Virus record (IMG/VR): IMGVR_UViG_3300032298_001311
Span: 1-64,000 of that record
Length of the DNA stretch: 64,000 bases
Direction: 5' to 3' (one strand)
Source of the DNA: a virus
Position 1 is the first letter of the stretch. The number at the start of each line of letters is the position of its first letter. Below the pieces are notes generated by a model. That model was not told the origin of the DNA. It saw only the letters and a list, made by a program, of their open reading frames with translations, and did no database searches. Below are positions 49,268-55,780 of this stretch, one piece after another. A program made the translations under genes and the position numbers.

Positions 49268-49821
49268 GCTTTTAGTTTTTCAAAAACTATTTGATTACCG
49301 GTATCATTGTAATGATTTATTAATCCTTGATGTTTTTCAAATACTTGTTTAAAAGAGATCATGGCAGGAAATTTATATAAACCTTTCCAATTAAAACTTG
49401 TTATATGCAATACAGGATAATCTTTAGTTATTTCGTCAATTTGTTTACAAATAAGGTTATGTGTAAATTCTGCATAATCTAAATCAAAATATTTTTCATA
49501 ATAATCTACTATAGACAGTTCTTTATGATATTCAACATCTGAATATATAAAATCGCTATTCTTATGTAATATATCATTATAATGTAAAGGATGTTTTCTA
49601 ACATAAAGTCTATACGGACTTGTATGTGAAATAATAACAATATCAAAATTATTTAAGTTTATTGATTTTAATTGTTGATGAATTTTATATTCGCCGCACC
49701 CTGCTTGAGCAAGATTTGTTACTTTATATTCTTTTGATAACATATTAGGCCAACCGCAGCCTTGATATTTTATAGTCCAATCGGCAGCAAAACTATCGCC
49801 ACATATTAATATTTTTTTCAT
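49258..49821 (-). CDS. SGNH/GDSL-hydrolase-like protein, 187 aa
   Basis: Block I is ILICGDSFAADW (GDS), block II NLAQAGCGEYKIHQQL, and block III region DIVIISHTSPYRLYV. The C-terminal block is less clear (HQGLINHYNDTGNQIVF). No signal peptide. The last codons and the stop lie inside the 5' end of tRNA-Arg, so mRNA and tRNA must be separated by processing. Probable esterase or acyl/acetyl hydrolase on glycans; substrate unknown. Confidence 0.6.
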   Translation of the reverse strand: MKKILICGDSFAADWTIKYQGCGWPNMLSKEYKVTNLAQAGCGEYKIHQQLKSINLNNFDIVIISHTSPYRLYVRKHPLHYNDILHKNSDFIYSDVEYHKELSIVDYYEKYFDLDYAEFTHNLICKQIDEITKDYPVLHITSFNWKGLYKFPAMISFKQVFEKHQGLINHYNDTGNQIVFEKLKAHL

Positions 49822-49866
49822 GGTGTATTTAAAAGGGAGGAAACGGACGGTCCTCCCTTTATGATT

Positions 49867-50394
49867 TTATCGTCTTGCTTCAATGTGCATGTGATTATAA
49901 TGTCCTCTTACTTTCCAAAGGACTGCATAACCGGCTGCTCTAGCACGAGCAGCAACACCATCAAACCAATGTCTTGTTCTTGGGTTAGAAGCTTCAACAA
50001 CGCCGCGACCTACATTTATATCGATAGCACGACCTGCATAATGTCCATGACCATGATGGACATGATGAACACCGCCAAACGCAGGATGTTCCGAAACTCT
50101 AATACCTTGATGTTGTAACATACGGCCGTACGCTACTATACTCGGTGATGCTTTACCAGCATAATGTTGGCTGTATGTATTGTAATAACTGTGTCTTAAA
50201 GGAACACGATTACGAAGTTGTGGTGATACACCCCATCTGTCGTTGCTGGTTCCAAGAATGTGGTCAATCGGACTTTCCCACGATTCTTCATAGTTTGAAT
50301 ACTGAGTATTCTTATAGTAACGACGAGCTTCCGCTGTACTGCTACTCGCAGCCAATACGATAGCCATAGCTACCAATAATATAATCCTCTTCAT
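49867..50394 (-). CDS. Exported M15-like D,D-peptidase/endolysin candidate
   Basis: A 175-residue protein with a signal peptide (MKRIILLVAMAIVLAASSST, AEA). The C-terminal domain has HGHGHYAGRAIDINVG (H-x-x-x-x-x-x-D zinc motif) and GHYNHMHIEAR (HxH), the hallmarks of peptidase M15 / VanY-like peptidoglycan peptidases. It would cut stem peptides in the periplasm, as a lysis enzyme exported by Sec, or in envelope remodelling. A second exported cell-wall enzyme (RlpA-like) lies at 54814-55320. No holin is obvious beside it. Confidence 0.7.
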   Translation of the reverse strand: MKRIILLVAMAIVLAASSSTAEARRYYKNTQYSNYEESWESPIDHILGTSNDRWGVSPQLRNRVPLRHSYYNTYSQHYAGKASPSIVAYGRMLQHQGIRVSEHPAFGGVHHVHHGHGHYAGRAIDINVGRGVVEASNPRTRHWFDGVAARARAAGYAVLWKVRGHYNHMHIEARR

Positions 50395-50412
50395 TTATTT
50401 CCTTTCAATAAG

Positions 50413-50459
50413 CGCAACTTTGTATTATTCTTATTATTCTTAAGTTGCGTCTGCCAATC
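50413..50459. repeat. Inverted repeat in the leader of the M15-like gene
   Basis: CGCAACTT at 50413-50420 and AAGTTGCG at 50452-50459 form an 8-bp stem around a 31-nt A/T-rich loop, in the leader 20-65 nt upstream of the peptidase start. The stretch 50395-50542 holds no gene that I can support. Confidence 0.35.
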
Positions 50460-50542
50460 ACGGGTCCGTGTATGATCAGCTATCCCCACCAAAAAGGGCA
50501 GGTTGTATATTTATCGGAAAAATATGAAGAAAAAACTACAGT

Positions 50543-50668
50543 TTACTTTGGTAGCATAAAATGCCCGTAAGCATCGAATAGCCACTGTGGTTGTGGTAAA
50601 AGACTCCAACCAACAATAAGGCCAGCACCAAAAGCTAAAATTGTAGTAACAAAAACTAACTTTTTCAT
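50543..50668 (-). CDS. Small membrane protein, 41 aa
   Basis: ATG at 50666-50668 directly after a late-type AATAAATACT motif. The product is MKKLVFVTTILAFGAGLIVG followed by WSLLPQPQWLFDAYGHFMLP and a final Lys: a signal-anchor or uncleaved signal, then a short tail. It lies between tRNA-Cys and the M15-like peptidase gene. A lysis-accessory role is conceivable; nothing proves it. Confidence 0.4.
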   Translation of the reverse strand: MKKLVFVTTILAFGAGLIVGWSLLPQPQWLFDAYGHFMLPK

Positions 50669-50679
50669 ACAGTATTTAT

Positions 50680-50754
50680 TGGAGGAGAGGATGGGAATCG
50701 AACCCACTTAATACGGTTTTGCAGACCGCTCCATAACCATTCTGGTACCTCTCC
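50680..50754 (-). tRNA. tRNA-Cys (GCA)
   Basis: Acceptor GGAGAGG/CCTCTCC, anticodon arm GCGGT-CTGCAAA-ACCGT, T-loop TTCGATT, discriminator T, encoded CCA. Confidence 0.92.
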
Positions 50755-50755
50755 A

Positions 50756-51397
50756 TTATCTCTTAAAAAGATATTTTTTTTCTTCAAAAAACTTATAATT
50801 TTTTTTATTTAAATGGTATATGTGACTATTTACTTCATCCCAATTCTTTATATAAGATTCATAATTACCCGGAGTTTTAATTAAAGAACTAGATTTTTGG
50901 TATTCTTCTATATCTAATGGAGGTAAATCTAGTATAGAACATAAAGATAAAGGATCATTTTTAAATTCATCATAATTTATTATTGTAGAAATAGAAAACA
51001 AATCTTTAGGAATAGTATTATACCATTCTAACATTAGATGATATTGTCCTACAAAATCTTTAATATTTAAATGAAAAGGTGTTATTTCTAATTTTGGAGT
51101 TTCTGTGCTATAATGATAGATATTAGTATTTTTTGCTATAAAATGGCTTAAACAAATTTCTATAGGATTTCTTATACTGATGATATATTTCCCTTTTTTT
51201 AACGGGAAAAATTTTTTTTGGTGATCATGTATTATTACTTGATTTTTAGATATAATATCTTTTGATATTTCATTAGAAGTTATTAATTTTAAATCGACAT
51301 TCTGTTCTCTATAAACTCTACGTATAATGTTTACTATTAACATACTTCCCGTTCGACCGGGAGTTGTAATAAACCAATTATCGTATTCTAAAAACAT
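50756..51397 (-). CDS. Sulfotransferase-like protein
   Basis: A 213-residue protein with the two PAPS-binding elements of sulfotransferases: an N-terminal 5'-phosphosulfate loop NWFITTPGRTGSMLIVNIIR (TxPxRTGSx) and a 3'-phosphate-binding block KYIISIRNPIEICLSHFIA (RNPxExxxS). No signal peptide. Sulfotransferases move sulfate from PAPS to sugars or other acceptors. An APS-kinase-like gene is close by, and KdsA and glycosyltransferases are in the window. The likely target is LPS or a virion glycan, but this is inference. Confidence 0.68.
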   Translation of the reverse strand: MFLEYDNWFITTPGRTGSMLIVNIIRRVYREQNVDLKLITSNEISKDIISKNQVIIHDHQKKFFPLKKGKYIISIRNPIEICLSHFIAKNTNIYHYSTETPKLEITPFHLNIKDFVGQYHLMLEWYNTIPKDLFSISTIINYDEFKNDPLSLCSILDLPPLDIEEYQKSSSLIKTPGNYESYIKNWDEVNSHIYHLNKKNYKFFEEKKYLFKR

Positions 51398-51415
51398 ACA
51401 TTATTTAATAGAATT

Positions 51416-51501
51416 TGGCGGCCCGTTAGCCCCTAGGGTGTTGGAAACCCAGGATTGACCCCCGAGTGGGACTTCTTCCTATTTGAGCACCGCGACGGGC
51501 C
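51416..51501 (-). ncRNA. Structured, CCA-ended tRNA-like element, identity unassigned
   Basis: An 86-nt element whose ends form a perfect 7-bp acceptor (GGCCCGT/ACGGGCC) followed by G and CCA, exactly like the surrounding tRNAs, and with a D-arm-like GCTCAAATAGG. The interior does not fold as a standard tRNA. It offers AGTCCC/GGGGCT, ACTCGGG/CCTGGGT (7-nt loop) and GGGT/ACCC with loop TTCCAAC, some mutually exclusive. TTCCAAC could be a CCA (Trp) anticodon loop or a T-loop. It may be a degenerate or intron-bearing tRNA or a different RNA. Confidence 0.5.
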
Positions 51502-51514
51502 AAGCGCGGCTTTC

Positions 51515-52204
51515 TTACTTACGATCTCCGAAGAGCATAAGCAGATTTATAAACATGTTGATAAAGTTCATATAAAGTTGTAATGCTCCGTAAATACCAA
51601 GCATTTCTCTTTCACCTTCATAAGAACGATCGTACATGTCCTTTAACATCTGAACATCATAAGCAGTAAGACCTGCGAAAAGTAATACTGCGATAAGACT
51701 TGTAGCAGTAGCAATAACTGTGCTCTGAACAAATAAATTAATAAGACCAGTTATAATCAGCCCCATCAATCCCATAAACAAGAATGATCCAAACTGTGTT
51801 AGATCACGCTTCGTTGTATATCCATACAGGCTAACTGCTCCAAACATAGCACTTGTTCCAAAGAAAAGTGTAAAGATACTACCCATCTTAAACAGAGCAA
51901 AGATAAATGCTAAACTTATACCTGTTGCTGCTGAATAAACATAGAACCAAGTTCTTGCCTGCGCTGGAGTCATTGATCTAATAGCCCAAGACAAGTACAT
52001 AACAATTCCTAATGGTGCTAACATCACTAACCATTTTTGTGGACCACCGAAGAACATTCCTAATAGTTCTGGACTTGTGCCAACAATAAATGATAGCACA
52101 CTACTAATGGCGAGACCTATCGCCATATTATTAAAGATACTGAGCATATACTGTCTCAGCCCTTCGTTATAAGAAATACCTACAGTATTATAACCGGATC
52201 TCAT
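51515..52204 (-). CDS. BI-1/YccA-family membrane protein
   Basis: A 229-residue protein with seven hydrophobic segments (for example SVLSFIVGTSPELLGMFFGG, PLGIVMYLSWAI, GISLAFIFALFKMG and ATATSLIAVLLFAGLTAYDV). The block GLTAYDVQMLKDMYD and the C-terminal Asp of LMLFGDRK are typical of the Bax-inhibitor-1/YccA family. E. coli YccA binds FtsH and slows its proteolysis, and this phage also encodes FtsH (45719-47536). So it may tune the phage or host FtsH. No signal peptide is needed. Confidence 0.88.
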   Translation of the reverse strand: MRSGYNTVGISYNEGLRQYMLSIFNNMAIGLAISSVLSFIVGTSPELLGMFFGGPQKWLVMLAPLGIVMYLSWAIRSMTPAQARTWFYVYSAATGISLAFIFALFKMGSIFTLFFGTSAMFGAVSLYGYTTKRDLTQFGSFLFMGLMGLIITGLINLFVQSTVIATATSLIAVLLFAGLTAYDVQMLKDMYDRSYEGEREMLGIYGALQLYMNFINMFINLLMLFGDRK

Positions 52205-52271
52205 TTTAATCTCCTCTACTATGTATTATATTGTATTTTTACAACAGATTACAACCGATATGCTACTCTAT

Positions 52272-52826
52272 TTAAGAATTATTCATAAAACAAAACCAAC
52301 CAGTTATAATATATTTTATTTCAGTGTTAGAAACAACACCTCTATGATAATGTGTCCACCCTGCAGGCCAAATTATTGTTAATCCTTTTTCAGGAGGAGT
52401 TGTTAAATTTTGATGAATAAACTCTGTTCCGCCACCATCTTTAATATCATTCAAATATGTCATATAAACTAAATGCCTGTTTATATAATTATCAAGTCCA
52501 TTGTTTTCGCAATGTTCTATTGAATAAAATTTTCCAGGATCATATCTTTGTATTCTAGGGCGGGTGAAACCCCATTTAACAATATCTTTCGAACAAAAGG
52601 GATATAAATTTTTATAATTTGTTGTTACTTGTATTAATTCTTTACAATATCTTTCACATAATTTAGAATCAAAATATTCTAAATCTATATCTCTATATTC
52701 TTTAATTCCGCTTTGGAATACTAAAGGATTACTCTCGCCTTTTGTTACTATTGAATCGCATAAGGTATGATCGATATACCAACCTGCTATGAAATTATTT
52801 AGATTGTTTATACTACTTGATTTCAT
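52272..52826 (-). CDS. 2-oxoglutarate/Fe(II) oxygenase-like protein, 184 aa
   Basis: I start it at ATG 52824-52826 (MKSSSINNLNNFIAGWYIDH); the longer frame runs back through three tRNA genes and is rejected. Double-stranded beta-helix features: RYDPGKFYSIEHCENNG (first Fe ligand His, then Glu), HLVYMTYLNDIKDGGGTEF, and IIWPAGWTHYHRGVVSNTEI with the distal His and the 2OG-binding Arg, as in prolyl-4-hydroxylase-like enzymes. Common in large aquatic phages. The substrate is unknown. Confidence 0.72.
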   Translation of the reverse strand: MKSSSINNLNNFIAGWYIDHTLCDSIVTKGESNPLVFQSGIKEYRDIDLEYFDSKLCERYCKELIQVTTNYKNLYPFCSKDIVKWGFTRPRIQRYDPGKFYSIEHCENNGLDNYINRHLVYMTYLNDIKDGGGTEFIHQNLTTPPEKGLTIIWPAGWTHYHRGVVSNTEIKYIITGWFCFMNNS

Positions 52827-52846
52827 AAATTTAATTATCAGTTTGA

Positions 52847-52922
52847 TGGTAGACCGTGAGGGATTTGAACCCCCGACAAAGTGATTAAGAGTCACCTGCT
52901 CTACCAACTGAGCTAACGGTCC
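52847..52922 (-). tRNA. tRNA-Lys (CUU)
   Basis: Acceptor GGACCGT/ACGGTCT, anticodon arm GGTGA-CTCTTAA-TCACT, T-loop TTCAAAT, encoded CCA. Confidence 0.91.
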
Positions 52923-52927
52923 ATAAC

Positions 52928-53005
52928 TGGTTGGCGTAGCTGGATTCGAACCAGCGACCTCAGACTTATCAGGTCTGCGCTCTGAACCAACTGAGCTATA
53001 CGCCA
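52928..53005 (-). tRNA. tRNA-Ile (GAU)
   Basis: Acceptor TGGCGTA/TACGCCA, anticodon arm CAGAC-CTGATAA-GTCTG, T-loop TTCGAAT, encoded CCA. Confidence 0.92.
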
Positions 53006-53006
53006 A

Positions 53007-53080
53007 TGGTACCGACATCAGGTATCGATCCTGATCTAACTGATCCACAATCAATCGTGCTACCTTTACACTATGTCGGC
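53007..53080 (-). tRNA. tRNA-His (GUG)
   Basis: Acceptor GCCGACA/TGTCGGT, anticodon arm ATTGA-TTGTGGA-TCAGT, T-arm TCAGG-ATCGATA-CCTGA, encoded CCA. The T-loop begins with A rather than T. The usual extra G-1 opposite a C73 discriminator is not encoded: -1 and 73 are both A. Confidence 0.85.
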
Positions 53081-53088
53081 TTAAAAAA

Positions 53089-53164
53089 TGGTGCTGCTTG
53101 AGAGATTTGAACTCCCGACCTACTGATTACTAATCAGTTGCTCTACCAACTGAGCTAAAGCAGC
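53089..53164 (-). tRNA. tRNA-Thr (AGU), unusual A34 anticodon
   Basis: Acceptor GCTGCTT/AAGCAGC, anticodon arm ACTGA-TTAGTAA-TCAGT, T-loop TTCAAAT, encoded CCA. All stems pair perfectly, so the AGU anticodon is well supported. Bacterial Thr tRNAs usually use GGU, UGU or CGU. Confidence 0.9.
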
Positions 53165-53165
53165 G

Positions 53166-53858
53166 TTATATCCAATTTAATTCTTTTAATTTCTCAAATA
53201 ATACATTTGATGTATATGTTTTAAAAGAATTTGGTGTAGGATGAATTTGATCCTCTAAAAAATCTAAATTGTTTTCTCTACACCATGACATTATACTTTT
53301 GTCTAAAAAATCAATTTGCTTTTCGGCAAGAAAAGCAGTCATGCTTTCCCAATGTTCAGATTTAATTGCCCAATCCATTCCTACAACTATTAATAATCTT
53401 GGACATATTTTTTTAATAATTACAAACATAAAAAGCAAATGTTGTAATGTATCAACCTCTGTATGTGATTCTATAGTATTTTCAAATCTTCTATACAAAG
53501 GACTAACAGATAGTAAATTAATTCTCGGTTGACCGTCAATCTTATTTTTATCTTTTATATGATAATGAGACATAGAGAATTTTTTTTGAATAAGTTTTTC
53601 TGTTCTTTCTAATTTGTCGAGATGTTCGTTCTCTAACGTAAGAACAGGGCCCGATGAAGCAGAAATCTGCCAAATAACAATATCATCATGTTTTAAATCA
53701 TTATCTAACATCCAATCTTGAAACAATTGGCTTTGAAAAAGATTTTGTGATGCAGGTTTAGCAAGATTGATTAATTCAAAATTAATCATATCTGACAAAA
53801 TACATGGCCACGGAGTTTTTCCGAGAGACATACTATCACCAAGTGTTATTAAACGCAT
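53166..53858 (-). CDS. SGNH/GDSL-hydrolase-like protein, 230 aa
   Basis: Block I LITLGDSMSLGKTPWP (GDS), block II LINLAKPASQNLFQSQLF, block III region DIVIWQISASSGPV, and block V LEDQIHPTPNSFKTYTSNVL (D-x-x-H). All four SGNH blocks are visible, the clearest of the three such proteins in the window. It lies between tRNA-Thr and tRNA-Glu in a mixed tRNA-mRNA unit, with TATAAATATC at 53861-53870. Probably an esterase or deacetylase of glycans; substrate unknown. Confidence 0.68.
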   Translation of the reverse strand: MRLITLGDSMSLGKTPWPCILSDMINFELINLAKPASQNLFQSQLFQDWMLDNDLKHDDIVIWQISASSGPVLTLENEHLDKLERTEKLIQKKFSMSHYHIKDKNKIDGQPRINLLSVSPLYRRFENTIESHTEVDTLQHLLFMFVIIKKICPRLLIVVGMDWAIKSEHWESMTAFLAEKQIDFLDKSIMSWCRENNLDFLEDQIHPTPNSFKTYTSNVLFEKLKELNWI

Positions 53859-53860
53859 GA

Positions 53861-53870
53861 GATATTTATA
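53861..53870 (-). promoter_or_regulatory. Late-type promoter motif before the SGNH gene
   Basis: Minus strand TATAAATATC between tRNA-Glu and the SGNH start at 53856-53858. It would give the mRNA a late supply independent of the early tRNA promoter, with almost no leader. Confidence 0.45.
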
Positions 53871-53878
53871 AACGAAAA

Positions 53879-53953
53879 TGGCGCTCCCTACGAGATTCGA
53901 ACTCGTGTTTCAGCCGTGAAAGGGCCGCGTCCTAACCACTAGACGAAGGGAGC
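53879..53953 (-). tRNA. tRNA-Glu (UUC)
   Basis: Acceptor GCTCCCT/AGGGAGC, anticodon arm CGGCC-CTTTCAC-GGCTG, T-loop TTCGAAT, discriminator G, encoded CCA. First tRNA behind the promoter at 53962-53990. Confidence 0.93.
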
Positions 53954-53961
53954 GTACATTT

Positions 53962-53990
53962 AATATACACTAACAGATTCACAATGTCAA
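53962..53990 (-). promoter_or_regulatory. Near-consensus sigma70 promoter for the Glu/Thr/His/Ile/Lys tRNA operon
   Basis: Minus strand TTGACA, 17 nt, TATATT, ending 8 nt before the tRNA-Glu 5' end. Confidence 0.7.
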
Positions 53991-53993
53991 ACA

Positions 53994-54023
53994 ACAAAAA
54001 ACCCCGGACTATTAATCCGGGGT
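53994..54023 (-). terminator. Rho-independent terminator
   Basis: Minus-strand stem ACCCCGGA/TCCGGGGT (54001-54023) with a 7-nt loop, followed by a run of six T. It is complete and strong. It ends transcripts from the 54205-54723 side and separates them from the tRNA promoter. Confidence 0.8.
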
Positions 54024-54163
54024 CTTTAAAGCATATATGTGATTCTCAAATCACCACGCCAGACCCCGACTGGTATCTTCATACCAGCACATAATCTTAT
54101 TAATGTTACAATGGCGTTGGGTCATTATTGAACTCACTAATCCTTTATTGTCTTTTATTTATA
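54018..54163 (-). ncRNA. Leader or small RNA with alternative terminator/antiterminator pairing
   Basis: Behind a TATAAATA motif (54156-54163) lies about 130 nt with no supported gene. The minus RNA has hairpins CTGGTAT-GAAG-ATACCAG (54070-54087) and GTGATT-TGAG-AATCAC (54039-54054). CGGGGTCT (54061-54068) is perfectly complementary to AGACCCCG (54018-54025), which contains most of the 5' arm of the terminator, so the two structures exclude each other. ACGCCA/TGGCGT can also pair around the first hairpin. It could be an attenuator, a riboswitch-like element or a stable phage small RNA. Confidence 0.5.
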
Positions 54164-54204
54164 CACGCAGATTAAAACTATGTCAACCTTTAATTTGTTT
54201 ACAT

Positions 54205-54723
54205 TTATACTTTTTTGATAAGCCAGGATGGTATAATATGATGATTATCGGTATATAGTCTATTAGTTCCTAGAAAGTCATGAACAGCACATTTAACAGT
54301 ATCCCAATTATAATCGTGTCCGCCAATCTTTCCTCCGAGTTTCAGTTTAGGATACCATGCAAATATATCCTCTTTTACAGATTCGTAATCGTGCGATGCA
54401 TCTAAGAAGACAAAATCTAAACTATTATCTCTATAAAGTTTTGCTGCTTCAATACTACACAATTTAATAGGATTAATATAATTCTTAACAGGACCTATAT
54501 TATTAATAAATTCGTTATAAATTTCATCAGGAAATATATCTACACAATCAAATTTAATATTCTTTTTGCTATTAATAATTTCAACAGCCATAAATGCTGC
54601 ACTACGTCCTTTAAGTGTTCCAACTTCAACAATATGAGAATTGTTGTCTATTTCATTTATTATATTTTTATAGATATCCTGAAATGTAAAAAATCCTTCA
54701 ATTGATTCATAAAAATGTTCCAT
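54205..54723 (-). CDS. Class I SAM-dependent methyltransferase-like protein (Methyltransf_24 type)
   Basis: A 172-residue Rossmann methyltransferase. Motif I is HIVEVGTLKGRSAAFMAVEI, and DFVFLDASHDYESVKEDIFA then WYPKLKLGGKIGGHDYNW match the motif IV-V region of the Methyltransf_24 / cephalosporin-hydroxylase-like group, often found beside glycan genes. Short but complete. It could methylate a sugar or small molecule. The stretch between it and rlpA (54724-54813) holds nothing I can support. Confidence 0.72.
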   Translation of the reverse strand: MEHFYESIEGFFTFQDIYKNIINEIDNNSHIVEVGTLKGRSAAFMAVEIINSKKNIKFDCVDIFPDEIYNEFINNIGPVKNYINPIKLCSIEAAKLYRDNSLDFVFLDASHDYESVKEDIFAWYPKLKLGGKIGGHDYNWDTVKCAVHDFLGTNRLYTDNHHIIPSWLIKKV

Positions 54724-54813
54724 ATTATTATGTATTATATTTTCTTTATCTTAAATTAATTTTGATATTATTTCGTGGTTAGAGGCTAATCCAAAGACTA
54801 GCCTCTAATTTTT

Positions 54814-55320
54814 TTAGTTTACGCGAGCGACATGTACAGTTGATGTACTTCCCATACCGATTGCTCTAGCAGCACCGTATGAAAGATCTAACTGACGTCC
54901 GCGAACAAATGGACCACGGTCGTTAATTGTTACGTGAACACATCCACGATGACAAACTTGAAGAACAGTTCCAAACGGAAGTGTCTTATGAGCGGCTGTC
55001 ATAGCATGTGGATTAAAAACTGCTCCACTAGCAGTATGCTTTGCTAGTTTCTCACCGTGTCCGTAAAAGGAAGCAACCATGCGCTGTCCTCCGGAAACAA
55101 TGCTACTAAAGAATCCACCGTTATCTGCCTGTTCTGTAGCAGGCTGTGCTTCTGCGTGTCGTCCGTGACGACGAGCAACTTTAACAGTGGATTGAGTGTG
55201 CGGCTGCTGTAATACATCGTCAAATAATGAACTAATCGGATCTTCTCCGGCTATTGACGGTGTAGCACTAATAACAACTGCTGTAATAGCAGCCATCACA
55301 ACTTTATTAAATTTAATCAT
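54814..55320 (-). CDS. rlpA: RlpA-like exported lytic transglycosylase-type protein
   Basis: A 168-residue protein with a signal peptide (MIKFNKVVMAAITAVVISAT, cleaved after SIA). After a His/Ala linker comes a complete double-psi beta-barrel of the RlpA type: ASFYGHGEKLAKHTASG, AMTAAHKTLPFGTVLQV and VTINDRGPFVRGRQLDLS. RlpA cuts denuded glycan strands in the periplasm. No SPOR domain is present, so it is a minimal form. Together with the M15-like enzyme it could serve lysis or DNA-entry remodelling. Confidence 0.88.
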   Translation of the reverse strand: MIKFNKVVMAAITAVVISATPSIAGEDPISSLFDDVLQQPHTQSTVKVARRHGRHAEAQPATEQADNGGFFSSIVSGGQRMVASFYGHGEKLAKHTASGAVFNPHAMTAAHKTLPFGTVLQVCHRGCVHVTINDRGPFVRGRQLDLSYGAARAIGMGSTSTVHVARVN

Positions 55321-55375
55321 ATTCTATCCTTCCTTTTCTGGTTCGTTCAGCACAATGCCAGACGAACATATTAAG

Positions 55376-55428
55376 AGTTGAACGAGATATGAGACCGTTC
55401 AACTGTACTTTCCCAAACTAATGGGAAA
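55376..55428 (-). repeat. Hairpin-rich leader of the rlpA-like gene
   Basis: The gap 55321-55459 has no gene. It holds AGTTGAACG/CGTTCAACT (55376-55384 with 55396-55404) and TTTCCC/GGGAAA (55409-55414 with 55423-55428). They could be a terminator for the small gene upstream or a regulatory leader; there is no T-run on the minus strand directly after them. Confidence 0.35.
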
Positions 55429-55459
55429 CTCTAAATTTCTGGAAATATAAGTCTTTAGA

Positions 55460-55576
55460 TTATGCTATGTAAAAAACTAACATAAAAGCAAGAGCAAGCA
55501 TAGAAGTTACAAAAAATATAGCATCCTGCTTTTCAGTTTGTGCTATAGCGATTGCTTTTGCTTTGGACTTACGCAT
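55460..55576 (-). CDS. Small membrane protein, 38 aa
   Basis: ATG at 55574-55576 with AAGGATA upstream. The product MRKSKAKAIAIAQTEKQDAI continues as one membrane segment (FFVTSMLALAFMLVFYIA). Positive-inside topology is clear: the basic N-terminus stays in the cytoplasm. It lies between tRNA-Ser and the rlpA-like gene. A small holin or pinholin-like protein is conceivable, but this is not supported beyond topology. Confidence 0.4.
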   Translation of the reverse strand: MRKSKAKAIAIAQTEKQDAIFFVTSMLALAFMLVFYIA

Positions 55577-55646
55577 AATATTATCCTTTCGATAAAAAGC
55601 TCGTTTTGTATTTAGCAATTTTTATCGCACATAAAACTGCATATAA

Positions 55647-55736
55647 TGGCGGAAGGAGTGGGATTCGAACCCACGGTAGCATCTCTGCTACGCCCATTTA
55701 GCAAACGGGTGCTTTCGGCCTCTCAGCCATCCTTCC
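55647..55736 (-). tRNA. tRNA-Ser (GCU)
   Basis: A class II tRNA with a long variable arm. Acceptor GGAAGGA/TCCTTCC, anticodon arm CCCGT-TTGCTAA-ATGGG, T-loop TTCGAAT, discriminator G, encoded CCA. It has a perfect promoter upstream. Confidence 0.93.
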
Positions 55737-55745
55737 ATACTGTAA

Positions 55746-55774
55746 ATTATATATGCTTCACTGGACTATGTCAA
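55746..55774 (-). promoter_or_regulatory. Perfect-consensus sigma70 promoter for tRNA-Ser (GCU)
   Basis: Minus strand TTGACA, exactly 17 nt, TATAAT, ending 9 nt before the tRNA 5' end. Confidence 0.8.
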
Positions 55775-55780
55775 GAAGAA

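Noticed and set aside
52272-53054. Long version of the 2OG-oxygenase frame
   Set aside because: The N-terminal 76 residues are encoded by three tRNA genes; the start at 52824-52826 is more credible.
54046-54119. Leader peptide of 24 codons with Trp codons in the RNA upstream of tRNA-Glu
   Set aside because: The start has no properly spaced ribosome-binding site and there is no Trp biosynthesis gene downstream; not annotated as a gene.
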